The translations under genes and the position numbers were made by a program. Below the pieces are notes generated by a model. The model searched no databases. It was given only the letters and a program-made list of their open reading frames with translations, and was not told the origin of the DNA. DNA of 64,000 nt, taken from Galbula dea. Its lineage: Eukaryota; Chordata; Aves; Piciformes; Galbulidae. Of this stretch, positions 23,701 through 31,890 are shown in pieces (the stretch's first letter is position 1; each line of letters begins with the position of its first letter). The stretch covers positions 4,118,220 to 4,182,219 of the forward strand of contig VWZX01001688.1 in NCBI GenBank assembly GCA_013399015.1, written 5' to 3'.

Positions 23701-24650
23701 CAGAGAAGGGAAGGTCATGATCCAGCAATATTAAATTTGTTTTAGTTCTAATAAGCTAACACAAAAACTTTAACATGGCAGAAGGAGAAAAGGAATCCTT
23801 TCTCTTCTTACTCTGAGAATATATTTCTATTTTCTATACTCATACACTGCTGAGTTTAATGTTTTTGTTGACTGTAGCCCTTCTGCAAAATTTGCACTGC
23901 TTTTTTATCAGTATTTATTTTTGTTTCTGCTTCTACTTCTTTCCAGCCAAGTTGATAAGCAGTACAGAAAGTTATTTTTTAAAATTCCAAAAAGCACCAG
24001 GTTTACCTCAAAATCACTATCAGCTCCTGCAGTTAAAATAAAATAACAACAACAACAAAAAAACACAAAGAAAACACACCACAAAAAAACCCCAACAAAA
24101 CACAAATCAAACTGGGTCATTAGCACCTCATAAGATTTCACTGTTCCCTGGAACTGCTCCAATAAGGAGGCTGGTTCCAAAATGCAGATCAGAAGGGGAA
24201 ATAGTGAAAAGTTCTCCTATATGATAATAATGGACAGAGATTGCAATGAGAAAGACACTGGACAGGGATTACAGACAGTAATGGATACCTCTGATCTAAA
24301 GTACTTAACCAGGTAATGACATCAGTGTAGCTGCAGCATCTACATGGGATGTCCAGTACATAAGATACAAGTAACATTAGCCATCAGTACCTGACTTTTG
24401 GTTATAAACTGGAATCTATGTTTGCAAAAGCTGGGACTGCATCTCTGAAAGCAGCACAGACTTGCTCCTAATGCTCAGCCAGGCTTTCCAGAACATGCTC
24501 ATACATTTGAATGCCTTACAAAATAGATCAAAGGAGTCACCTTACCTGCTCAGCATACACCTCTTTCTGTGCCAAATGCAAAGCTTCTTCAATGCTCACT
24601 TCTTTATTTTTCACCATGTTCATGATTTTGAGGATTTTTTCCTGGCTTAA
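2690..24650 (-). CDS. PH-domain-containing formin (PHCF subtype), 15 chained exons, partial at both ends
   Basis: This is a predicted actin-assembly factor. FH2 dimers nucleate actin and ride the barbed end, FH1 recruits profilin-actin, and PH modules usually bind phosphoinositides or protein partners at membranes. Exons in transcript order are 24650-24546, 23174-23088, 22065-21892, 20416-20268, 18121-17945, 17351-16925, 16744-16582, 13375-13264, 10903-10813, 10251-10165, 7990-7838, 6256-6127, 5992-5960, 4189-4086 and 2773-2690. All have AG/GT borders and matching phases, giving 692 codons with no stop. Residues below count from the first exon found: helical segment 1-40, PH-like 44-132, second PH about 150-260, FH1 about 326-356, FH2 about 358-692. 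FH2 normally needs some 60 more residues, so the 3' end is missing, as is the start codon. Formin identity is certain from FHW, GNHLN and neighbouring blocks. The PHCF assignment rests on domain order and memory of the family survey. Introns hold two CR1 pieces and no other gene I can see. Confidence 0.9.
3094..3221. repeat. 37-base direct duplication flanking an assembly N
   Basis: The same 37 bases occur at 3094-3130 and 3185-3221, and a second pair (23 bases, one mismatch) at 3072-3094 and 3133-3155. A single N sits at 3131, exactly at the end of the first copy. This looks like two contig ends overlapping without being merged, or a short tandem duplication. It lies in the intron between formin exons n and o. 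Confidence 0.85.
3486..3742 (+). mobile_element. CR1 LINE 3' end fragment
   Basis: This is the 3' end of a chicken-repeat-1 non-LTR retrotransposon, plus orientation. Diagnostic parts are a GGTTTAGGTTGGA-ATTAGGAAA run, CTGTCCAGGGAAGTGGTGGAG, CTAGGTGATCTTAAAGG and the tail ATTCTATGATTCT at 3730-3742. It is 5'-truncated, as most CR1 copies are. It is inserted in a formin intron, opposite in orientation to the gene. Confidence 0.95.
4086..4189 (-). CDS. Formin exon n: FH2 coiled helix
   Basis: This exon is 104 bases: two bases plus 34 codons (residues 631-664, codon 630 split), with a tttgttag acceptor and an AAG|GTAACA donor. It is a long charged helix, LKKELENVIQCRRLIK then PQESQFCKELK. It fits the extended FH2 helix that precedes the last bundle. 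Confidence 0.9.
5960..5992 (-). CDS. Formin exon m: 33-base FH2 micro-exon
   Basis: This small exon has split codons at both ends (10 full codons, residues 620-629), with a ctttccag acceptor and a GTATGT donor. It encodes SMKGLSAEVD, the 'A.k.s...l..e' turn of FH2. Skipping it would keep the reading frame (33 bases) and remove 11 residues from the FH2 coiled region. Confidence 0.88.
6127..6256 (-). CDS. Formin exon l: FH2, TLLHxLVE block
   Basis: This exon is 130 bases: 43 codons plus one base (residues 576-618), with a ctttgcag acceptor and a GTGAGA donor. After LPLLRGKERA comes FTLLHALVEQIF, the usual FH2 'LLH(Y/F)L(V/A)' helix, then the acidic FSQELTEFEAVPD. The linker before TLLH has RGKERA where most formins have a Thr/Ser-rich 'TKS' segment. 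Confidence 0.95.
7838..7990 (-). CDS. Formin exon k: FH2 core with GNHLN motif
   Basis: This exon encodes 51 codons, phase 0 to 0 (residues 525-575), with a gtttcag acceptor and a GTGAGT donor. It contains the most diagnostic FH2 signature, LEYILAIGNHLNE (GNxxN at 553-557), followed by KGFRLSSLTK, the G-F-x-L-x-x-L-x-K element. This post region is part of the FH2 dimer interface and the actin-contacting bridge in studied formins. Confidence 0.97.
10165..10251 (-). CDS. Formin exon j: FH2, IPxLxxRL block
   Basis: This exon encodes 29 codons, phase 0 to 0 (residues 496-524), with a ctctgcag acceptor and a GTAAGT donor. CKIPHLGQRLDLLLTIREL is the conserved FH2 block (I-P-x-L-x-x-R-L, then the fxxxF-type helix). 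The spacing from here to the next exon equals that of FMN-type FH2 domains as I recall them, so no exon is missing between them. Confidence 0.95.
10813..10903 (-). CDS. Formin exon i: FH2 middle helices
   Basis: This exon is 91 bases: one base plus 30 codons (residues 466-495), with a gtttcacag acceptor and a GAG|GTAAGA donor. It contains YMPTPKDAEKYQAFKG and SPSELHVVDQYMLE, the familiar FH2 pattern of P..E...L..Y.G.....L...E.FM.. Confidence 0.95.
12871..12924. repeat. G/T-rich tract
   Basis: This is a run of alternating G and T homopolymers (GGGGGG, TGGGG, TTTTTTGGGG blocks) in the intron between formin exons h and i. It contains at least four G-runs of four or more on the plus strand, so quadruplex formation is possible. 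It is C-rich on the sense strand of the formin transcript. Confidence 0.8.
13264..13375 (-). CDS. Formin exon h: FH2 knob region
   Basis: This exon is 112 bases, with split codons at both ends (residues 429-464 complete), a cctccag acceptor and a GTAATC donor. It encodes IFLKSFHIKPSELKEKLYII and a segment ending LTDEQITALR. This corresponds to the FH2 helices that follow the NIxIxL block and include the 'L..eqi..L' pattern. Introns of about 3.2 kb and 2.4 kb flank it. Confidence 0.94.
14063..14165 (-). mobile_element. CR1 LINE 3' end fragment, reverse orientation
   Basis: This is a short piece of CR1 3' end read on the minus strand. The plus strand shows CACAGAACCACAGAACCATT, GGTTGGAAAGGACC and AAGATCATCTAGTCCAACC, the reverse complement of the usual CR1 end. 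It lies in the intron between formin exons g and h. Confidence 0.85.
16582..16744 (-). CDS. Formin exon g: FH2 N-terminal region
   Basis: This exon is 163 bases: 54 codons plus one base (residues 374-427), with a atatttttag acceptor and a GTAAGT donor. It starts IQKSIW, continuing the FH2 lasso/linker, and ends in MLDQKIAHNF, matching the DxKRAxN-type block of FH2 domains (here D-Q-K-I-A-H-N). The linker between includes VSRLCDQFQIQD. Confidence 0.95.
16925..17351 (-). CDS. Formin exon f: end of PH 2, FH1, start of FH2
   Basis: This exon is 427 bases: one base plus 142 codons (residues 232-373), and is the largest exon found. It begins with FRIPFTVQ and the PH closing helix LQKEWVSLL, with the near-invariant PH tryptophan at 253. 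An acidic stretch follows (SSEADYEDF, DEQKEE). The FH1 is short (326-356), with only a few proline clusters such as VPPAPPVFPQP, so profilin loading is probably modest. The exon ends in the FH2 lasso motif KAFHWDVVPCDK, with the signature Trp at 366. Confidence 0.95.
17945..18121 (-). CDS. Formin exon e: middle of second PH domain
   Basis: This exon is 177 bases: one base, 58 codons and two bases (residues 173-230), with a tctttcag acceptor and a GTAAGT donor. The strand pair CLVQLREGELTLYSI is a standard PH second/third strand. It is followed by a Gly-rich loop and VNLSGGNVSVSKENGCSTF, then FSVQTKEHNY leading to the next exon. Confidence 0.92.
20268..20416 (-). CDS. Formin exon d: helix of PH 1, linker, start of PH 2
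   Basis: This exon is 149 bases: 49 codons plus two bases (residues 123-171, codon 172 split as AA|G). The acceptor follows a long pyrimidine tract ending catatag. The donor is GTATGT; an alternative GTGAAG five bases earlier would break the frame. It starts with ITYLLSRVIQSN, the closing helix of PH 1, then a polar linker with HKRPAESNSGRP, then EGLLDL and ATEWVK, the first strands of a second PH domain. Confidence 0.88.
21892..22065 (-). CDS. Formin exon c: core of PH-like domain 1
   Basis: This exon encodes 58 codons, phase 0 to 0 (residues 65-122), with a ctcttccag acceptor and an AAG|GTAAAG donor. It carries the central beta strands: the stretch with KTIFNIEKG, then FPFSQVKACEDTERRRFSIVF and the turn before LEDKRK. 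The alternation of hydrophobic strands and charged turns is typical of a PH domain. The C-terminal helix is on the next exon. Confidence 0.9.
23088..23174 (-). CDS. Formin exon b: first strand of PH-like domain 1
   Basis: This exon encodes 29 codons, phase 0 to 0 (residues 36-64), with a tttttcag acceptor and a CAG|GTAACT donor. It holds the opening beta strands of a PH-like fold, around FNFIIYKYKHYRWQKRILQ, rich in basic and aromatic residues. The basic strand-loop is where PH domains usually contact phosphoinositides, but binding here is only inferred. Confidence 0.85.
24034..24105. repeat. A/C-rich simple sequence (G/T-rich on the other strand)
   Basis: This is low-complexity AAC and AAAC repeats with CACACC and CCCC interruptions, in the first formin intron found. 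On the minus strand it is a T-rich tract running into a possible acceptor (ttaactgcag). Confidence 0.75.
24546..24650 (-). CDS. Formin exon a: N-terminal helical segment
   Basis: This exon encodes 35 codons (phase 0 to 0), residues 1-35 of the chained protein. It is flanked by a ttttctag acceptor and a GTAAGG-type donor. The peptide is charged and helix-prone, with KIMNMVKNKEVSIEEALHLA as its core, and contains no known catalytic motif. It joins in frame to the first PH-like domain. It has an internal methionine (ATG) but no upstream stop marking a start, and the good acceptor argues for at least one earlier exon, which I could not identify. Confidence 0.75.
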
Positions 24651-27600
24651 CTAGAAAATAAAAAAAGTCAACCAAACGTTTTCAGAGACTGTTTTTAACT
24701 GACTGTTGAGGCTACAGGGAGCTTGTGACAGTTACAGCTATGGTATCTGCCATAAAATTACAATTTCATTCATATTTTATGTTCTATCAACAGCCTGACC
24801 AGCAAATATAATCTCCCTTTGAAACCTGGTGAGAGTCTACAAGATATCAAACATATAGGAGCTGGCACAATTTTAGAAGATGGGGTGGTCATATCTGGAG
24901 ATCACACTGCCAGGAGGAAGTCTGGCAAGAAGCAAAGACATCAATTTTGTCTGCTTGTCTGCATCTTACCTGTAGTTGAAAGTATTGAATGCAGACAACA
25001 GGAAAAAAAAATCAGGAGCATTTGAAATTTTCAGGATGAATGGAGGAAAAATTGATGTTGGTAGCAGCAGGTACAGCTGTCACCTGAACTTATATAAACA
25101 CATTAACAGGCAGCATCACATTCCCCTTTCTTACACCAAAAAAAGGAGGTTGCACTGTCAGTAAGCTTACACACAAATATATGTAACTCTCAAACGAACC
25201 TGGTGGGGATTGCAGTGCCAGATGAGAATCATGCAAAGAAAAAAGCTAAGTGGAATAACCATGGAGCCAGAACTACAACTGCTTATGCTGCTGGTAAAGC
25301 TCTTTCACAGATTTTGTAGAAGAAAATAAGCAACCTTCCTTTGAGACAAACCTGAGAGTTCCCTCGTGTGATATAAATTCCTCAACAGTTGCAGAACTGG
25401 GAATTTGAAAGGAGTGTGTAGGTTTTACCAGCAGAGCTCAGGAAACTGTGATCTCTATATCTAGTAACTTAGCTACAATATTCAATTAGCTACAACAAGC
25501 AATGTTTCCTTCACCCCTGGAGACTGACTCTACCACCAGGAGAGAAGTTACTACAGTAAAATCTTTCTTTCAAATCTTCCTTTTCAAACTTTTCCACATG
25601 GATACCCAGGTGAAGAGCCCACCCTAGGAGCATTGTCCAGGCTATGCAGGAGCAAGGGGAAGGGGCAGGCGAGCTGTCTCAGGGAACAGGAAGGGTTCTC
25701 CCTGTGTCCCTATTGCTGGACCTAGCAGGAGACTAACATGTTCGGAGCAAGGCAGCTCAAAGCATCTCAGCATTGCAAGCAAACCTGAATTTGGCTACTC
25801 CAAGGATGAGTCACCAAGACCTAGAGTGGGTTTTGCTGTTCCTGCTGTAGGAAGAAGATGAAGAACTAAAGATAGGTGTCTCTAGAGAACCAGGTCTGCT
25901 ACCCAGCAATGGAAGGGTGGGTAGGAATCAGGGCTTCTGAGCACTGCCAGTTTTGCCACCAAAACTCCATAATTGCTACCCCAGCAGCAGCCACCAACCT
26001 GCTTCCCAGGCCTCTGCCTTCCCAGTCAGGCAGGGCTGCAGCTGCTTTGTCACCCCCAGCACCTCCCTGTCCTCCCCACCTGCTTGCTTTACCTACACCT
26101 ACAGGTCTCCACTGATAAAGCAGCTTCTCTGCTAAAAGCCCCAGCAACACACCTTGTAGCAGAACAAGGTCCTCTCCACCCATCCAAGCACCACAGTCAG
26201 CAGGCACACAGCTGACAGGCAGCAGCAGAATAACCAGTCACACCAGGGAGGTCAGGGAACAATAAATCCACAGGTTCTCTTTTTCTGAGCCACACTACAC
26301 AGAGTCCACTTTAGCTTACCAAATGTCTAACATCTCAGCCAGTTTCTGATCAGCAGGCACATTGTGTGTTTTTATAGCCTACAAATAAAACTGCAACTAA
26401 AAAAAAACATTGTTTTTGAATCCCTGGAATTTTCAATGCTAATATAAAGGTAACTTATGGCATAGCTCCCAGCTGCAAATAGTAATGTGAACAGTGAGGA
26501 AAGGATGAAAGCAGTCTGATAATTCATGCTCACTTGCTAAGGCACAGAAGGTTCCTACAGTGACCTCCACATTCTGTACTTGAATTTTAAATGGCCTTAT
26601 ATTTACACCACACATACCCTGTTTATGATTAGATCTTAATAAGATAATTCCCCACTGAACAGGCTCTGTATAAGCAAACAAGAATACAGATATATTTGAA
26701 TTTAAATATATAGTTTCCTTGTGGCTAAGCTCTGCCAGCTTTAAAATGCAAGCTCCTATTTATATAGGGTAGAAATCCTTGATAGGAAGTTGGATAGTAA
26801 TTTTGTAACAGTTAGCCCCTTTGTCTGGAGAAGGGTTCAAAGATTTTGCAGCAGGGTGACAATGATAACATAAAGATAACACCACAGCCTTCTATCAAAG
26901 GTACAGTCTGATTAACGTAAATAAGAGAACTATTTATTTCCTTCACTTCAGCACACAAGTAATTCAATGAACAAGCTCAGTTCTCATTTGAATCTCATTG
27001 TCCAACTACACAATATATCTTGCACATCTGCAGAGATGCTTCCTGAGAGTGGCCACAGTAACAAGTTTCAACTTGAGAAATAAGGCTTTGAATATATTTT
27101 TTTAGCTAGGCTGCATGTGATCTGAATCAACATCCCTGTTCTTCTGAAAAGCAGGCTCCATAGTCCACAGAGTCCCAAGCACTGGGTATTTATTGGATAT
27201 TTTGAGGTCTGTCTTTCTGGCCAAATATTCTATGTAGGCCCAAGGAACTTTGCCACAATATCTCTACCAAGATATTTTCTTGTATTTCACCGTTTCTCTT
27301 TTGCATTGCTGTAAATTTGCAAAAGTTTGGGTTTGGGGGGTTTTTTGGTTTGTTTTTGGGGTATGGGGTTTTTTGGGGGGGAGAAGACTTGGGGGTTGTG
27401 TGTGTGTGGTTTACCTGTGTGGTTTTGGAGGGTTTGGGGTTGTTTCTATTTTTTACTTTTCACAAGAAAATGCAGAAGTGAATGGACTTTGGCCCTATGA
27501 AGTATTCAACTCTTCTTTTTCTTTACCTTCACCAAAGCCTCCTTTAGACTAGAACAAAATTGTGCCCAAGACATGAAAACAAGGAACATCTCTTAATTTG

Positions 27601-30600
27601 CTTGATAATGTATGAAGAAAACTATTTGAAAAAAATGAAAACTAAATTATTTGGTATATTGCAAACACAGGAAGCTTAGTTAGCAAGTTAGTACTGACAG
27701 TTAATGCATTCCCCAGAGAGCACACACAAGACAGTGCTTGGTACAGGCTATTTTTAACAGCACCCTGTTCTTTTAATGTCTCTGTTAACTCTCTTTCTGT
27801 CTGCACATCCGTAAACAGGAGGGAAACATTTCAAAAGAGAAGAGAGGCAAAAAGAGCCCTTCTCAGCTTATGAGAGTTCTCAAAACTATCTGTCAGAAGT
27901 CTGTCTGGCTTGCTCAGGTTTCTGACAGCCACTCACTAGCATGGAATTTTCACTTGCAAACTTGTAACAGATCCTGGCCTTTATAACTTTGTATCTGTGG
28001 GGCTTTTCTCTCAGCATGTTACAGTTTTTGTAAAGCTCATTCCTGTGTTTGTTTTGGTTGTATTTTTTTTTTCTTAAAAAGAAACATTTTTGTCATATTA
28101 TCCACAGAGTTGCTGCTTTACTGCCTAATAGAATGTGACTGGTGCAACCAAACAGAATGTTTTTATACACTATCAGATAACAAAACTTAGAAAGAAATAA
28201 AATGCTTCTATTCTAAAGCATGCCCATTAAGGAAATACATGAGATTACCTTAATAATGCATTTGTTTACCTGCCAGGATAAAGAAGCTCGTTTAGTACAG
28301 ATTAATTTTTCATCACCCACTGAAAATCCAGTACAGTGACAGAAATGATTTGAAAGAAAAATCAACTCTTACAATTGAAGGAAGAGTGTGGGGCTCCAGG
28401 CATTCTCTGCATATCCATTACTCTGCAGGGTGAGGTTTTTATAGTTTTGGCCTAGATAGGGCATAAAATGTGTTTAGTGGTGAGACATGAGACTTCTGGC
28501 TTATTCTTGGGCAGCTGCCAGCACAATACTCTACATGACCCCTTCCAGGGCTTCCTGCCACTCTCCATTTACCCAGCATAGTCTCACAGGAAGCCCAAAC
28601 AGATGTGGAAGGTTTTGTATTGAGTCTCCATGCTGTGGAAATAGCACCCTAATGACTCCAGAGAGGTCCACAGACCTTCTGAGCACCAACCAAGAAAGAG
28701 GGGTTAGAGCCACATCATCTGAGTCTTTTACAGCTGATTGAGCAAAGCAGTGGAAGGCATAAAGAACTTGGGTTCAAAGGTAAGACAGGCTGACTACTCT
28801 TTGTTACTCTCATCCTCTAACACACACCAGTTCACATTACCTAATCAACCCCAGGTTTGCTGTGACTCCTATGCAGTCCTTGGAGATATCAGGGTTCCTT
28901 TAGGTGACAATTCACCACATATAAGATTTGTCTTCATTAACTGGCAACTCTTTGTCTTCATTACCTATATAGGAATTTGAGCTATGTGGCTTTTGCTCAG
29001 CTTACTCTGAGGACCAACTTACCTGAATCATCATAATATGACAGCAATCTAATACAAAAAGACTCTGCAGTTTGTGCATGTACACCCATGGAGACACAGA
29101 GCAAGAAATCCAGCTGTCAGTCAGCAGTACATGTGATCTCAGCTATTACAAACACTGGCACAATTCAGGGAGACATCACTTTGGGTTTACTTAAGTGGAG
29201 ATCATAGCTGACTTTCACTGAGCTCTATCATTTCCTGTGACAACAAACCCAAGTCATGCAGAAATCCTGCTCCCCTTACAAGTGAAGAAAAAATTTTTAT
29301 TCAAGTCTAGTCAAGCTTTTCACTGTTGAGCATTCCTTACACTTGTCCTTATTAAACTTTAACAGTGTTAAACATTCTCATCAGCTTGCTGCAAGGAGTA
29401 AGAGACAAACCAGCTCCTGGCTGCCATGGAAGCCAGCAGGGAAGGCTGGACTTAGAGTGCTCCTTCCTCATCCTCTGCACTCCACAGTAGCAGCTCCCTT
29501 TCAGCACTGCTAGGATTAACACTCCAAGGGACAGGGGGCTCAGGCCAAGAAGGAAGAGCCAGCTAGTGGCTACATAGTGCTTTAGAGAGATTTCATTAGT
29601 TCCTAGGCATTAATCTGACTGAGCGCTTGTGTTATCCACACAAAAAGATACCTGCTGTTTTAACATACATGCCTGACACTTTTTATCCAGCATAAGTACA
29701 TATTTTCATTTATTTTGGAGTGCATTTTTTTAATACAGCTTTTAATAATGGAAGTTTTTGTCTTCTGCCCAGAACAGCAGGATAAAGAGACTTTCAGGTA
29801 AAGCCTTCTGGGGCTTTTCTGTTGACTCAGTGCCTTCCAGCTACAGTGCACAACACTTTCTGAAAAGCAAGTCTAGTGTAGAAGTTTAAAAATAAGTACT
29901 AGGATAAAATAGGTTGATTGACCTATGATGAAATTTCAAGTAGCAACTTCCTTTTCCAAGTCATGCTTTTAAAAAAGACTCTTTTTTTTTAATAATAAGG
30001 CTTATTTACTATGGATATTTGTATATTATATTGGATAATATCCACAGTTACTATGGATGTTTGTCTTCCTCACAATATTATGTTGAGCTGCACTCTGCCT
30101 GCATGTTGAGCATGTCATTTAGGTGATTTTTAAAAATAGCAGACACAGTCTGGGTTGCCTTAAAAGTTCCAGTCTGCTGTTACCACCTTTCATCTCCTAA
30201 CTGTATTTATTTTCACCAGGTCTGAACCTGGCCCTAAGTGTACTGAGTGCTCCCATCTATTTACAGAGGAGTGGCTGCCTTCTATGACTGGGGCACCTGA
30301 AAAACCTTCACTTGTAATTTACATGAAATATCCATACAGATGACTGATGTGATATTTTTATGTGGCAATACCATCTTTTGTAGCCACTCATAGAGACAGA
30401 CTAATATTATTTGTCAAACAGAGCTGCTATTCATCAAATAAATTATCCATTTGTAATAATGTTTTGCATTATTTGTTCAGATCTATACCTGGCTGAATCA
30501 TATCTGTCAACATTTATTCAAAGAAGAAGGTATTCATCAAACATTAGCTTCATTTCCTTGAAAACACTGGAAATTCTGCCATTTTCAGTGGGAGCTGAAG

Positions 30601-31019
30601 GACCCCAAAGATATTTTATTATAATTTATTTTTTTTATTGGTATAAATGTATATAGTGATTAAGCACAACAACAAAAGAAAACCTCAAAGAGCTAGTCTC
30701 AAAAATATTCAGGAGCCTAAAACAAACTTGTGCCTAGTGACATGTATATAGTACAGTGCAAACTAGCCTGCCTGCTTCCAGCTCTGACAATCTCACTATA
30801 CTGAGGAATCTCAATGCCTAAACATTTGTGAAAATCCCCTCTGAAAAACTGACAATATATAGGAATCACATGAAGCAAATACTTTAAAAATTCCCTCCAT
30901 CAGCACTTAACAGAGCAGATTGGACCCTCCTGCTCTAACAGCACTTGGTACTTCTCAGGAAATGACATTCAGAAAACAATTGCCAGAGGTTCACTGTGAA
31001 AACTTAAAGGATAAATTGA
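24651..31019. other. 5' side of the formin: no gene confirmed
   Basis: Earlier formin exon(s), including the start codon, should be here or farther right. I found no exon that joins in frame to the first recognised one. A minus-strand TATA-like box (26370-26376) with an ATG at 26333-26331 and a strong GTAAGC donor at 26319 is the best candidate but does not connect in phase. A GC-richer stretch at about 25.98-26.23 kb and the G/T tract at 27.3 kb are the only other visible features. Confidence 0.5.
27325..27442. repeat. G/T-rich low-complexity tract with TG repeat
   Basis: This is about 115 bases of G- and T-homopolymer blocks, including GGGGGG, GGGGGGGG, GGGGG and a (TG)n stretch, on the plus strand. 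It is one of three similar G/T-rich blocks in the window. It is quadruplex-prone and a likely polymorphic or poorly sequenced site. Confidence 0.85.
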
Positions 31020-31890
31020 GTAGTGCTGCACAGGAGACTGACTTCCCTCTGTACTGCTCAGTGTTTTCAATAATGATCTGGTGATGGACCAGAGATTTTG
31101 TTTATTACATTTGCAGACTTTGACAGGAAGGTGGAAAGTACTGTAAGCAGGTAGCAAAGGGGATTCAAATTCCACACAGAAGTTTGACAAATGAGAGAAG
31201 TAATAATGCACAATTCAACAAGTGGGGAAGAAAAAAAACTTGAAAGAGGTCAGCAAGAATTACCAGCTTCACAAGGACTGGATGGAGGAACATACCTTCT
31301 TTAGAGAAAGACCCAGAAGTTACAGCAGCTTACAAACTGACCCAAGTTAACAAGGTCAAGCTGTTGCAATAGGAGTGAATATCCCACTGGGAGTTTATAG
31401 ACAGCAGCATGGTCTGCAAAACTCAAGTCATCTTCCCAGTACTCAGCACTGAGAAATGCTTCTGCTGGAATAGTGTGTGAAACTTTCCAAGTCTCCAGAA
31501 AAGAGTTGGACACCTTGGATGAGTCCAGATCAAGAAAATGAGAATAGTCACAGCTTTGGAAAAACACACAAGGAAAGAGAGGAAGGACTGGGATTTCCCA
31601 GCCTAGAGAAAGCTTTGGGAGTCACAGTCTTCAAGTACATAAACAGCTGCTACAACAAGGAAAGGAGCAGGTTGTTCCCTGTGTGGTGGGATAAGAAGAA
31701 ATGCAATTTAAATTACACTAAAGGAGGTTCAGCTTAGATGTCTGGAAAACAGCAAGGATGACACTAATCACTGAGCTCTCTAGGGAAGACTGTGGAATCC
31801 CCCATTACTGTGCACCTTCAAGATGAATTAAACAAGAGGCTGGATGCAAAAGCTTTGGATGGTACTTTGACAGATGCCTTACTAGCTTTG
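31020..31890 (+). mobile_element. Old, decayed CR1 LINE copy (reverse transcriptase end and 3' region)
   Basis: Scattered blocks match the order of a CR1 end: AATGATCTGGTGATGGA near 31070, a TTCAACAAGTGGGGAAG block near 31215, CCAGCCTAGAGAAAGC near 31600, AGGTTCAGCTTAGATGTCTGG near 31726, and TGTGGAATCCCCCATTACTG near 31790 before AAACAAGAGGCTGGATG. Many substitutions and indels separate the blocks and no long frame survives, so this is an ancient insertion. Its edges are approximate. It sits between the formin and MC3R. Confidence 0.65.

Noticed and set aside
25899..26215. GC-richer open frames on both strands
   Set aside because: Low-complexity Ala/Gly/Pro-type peptides on both strands with no start or splice evidence; they do not join the formin in phase.
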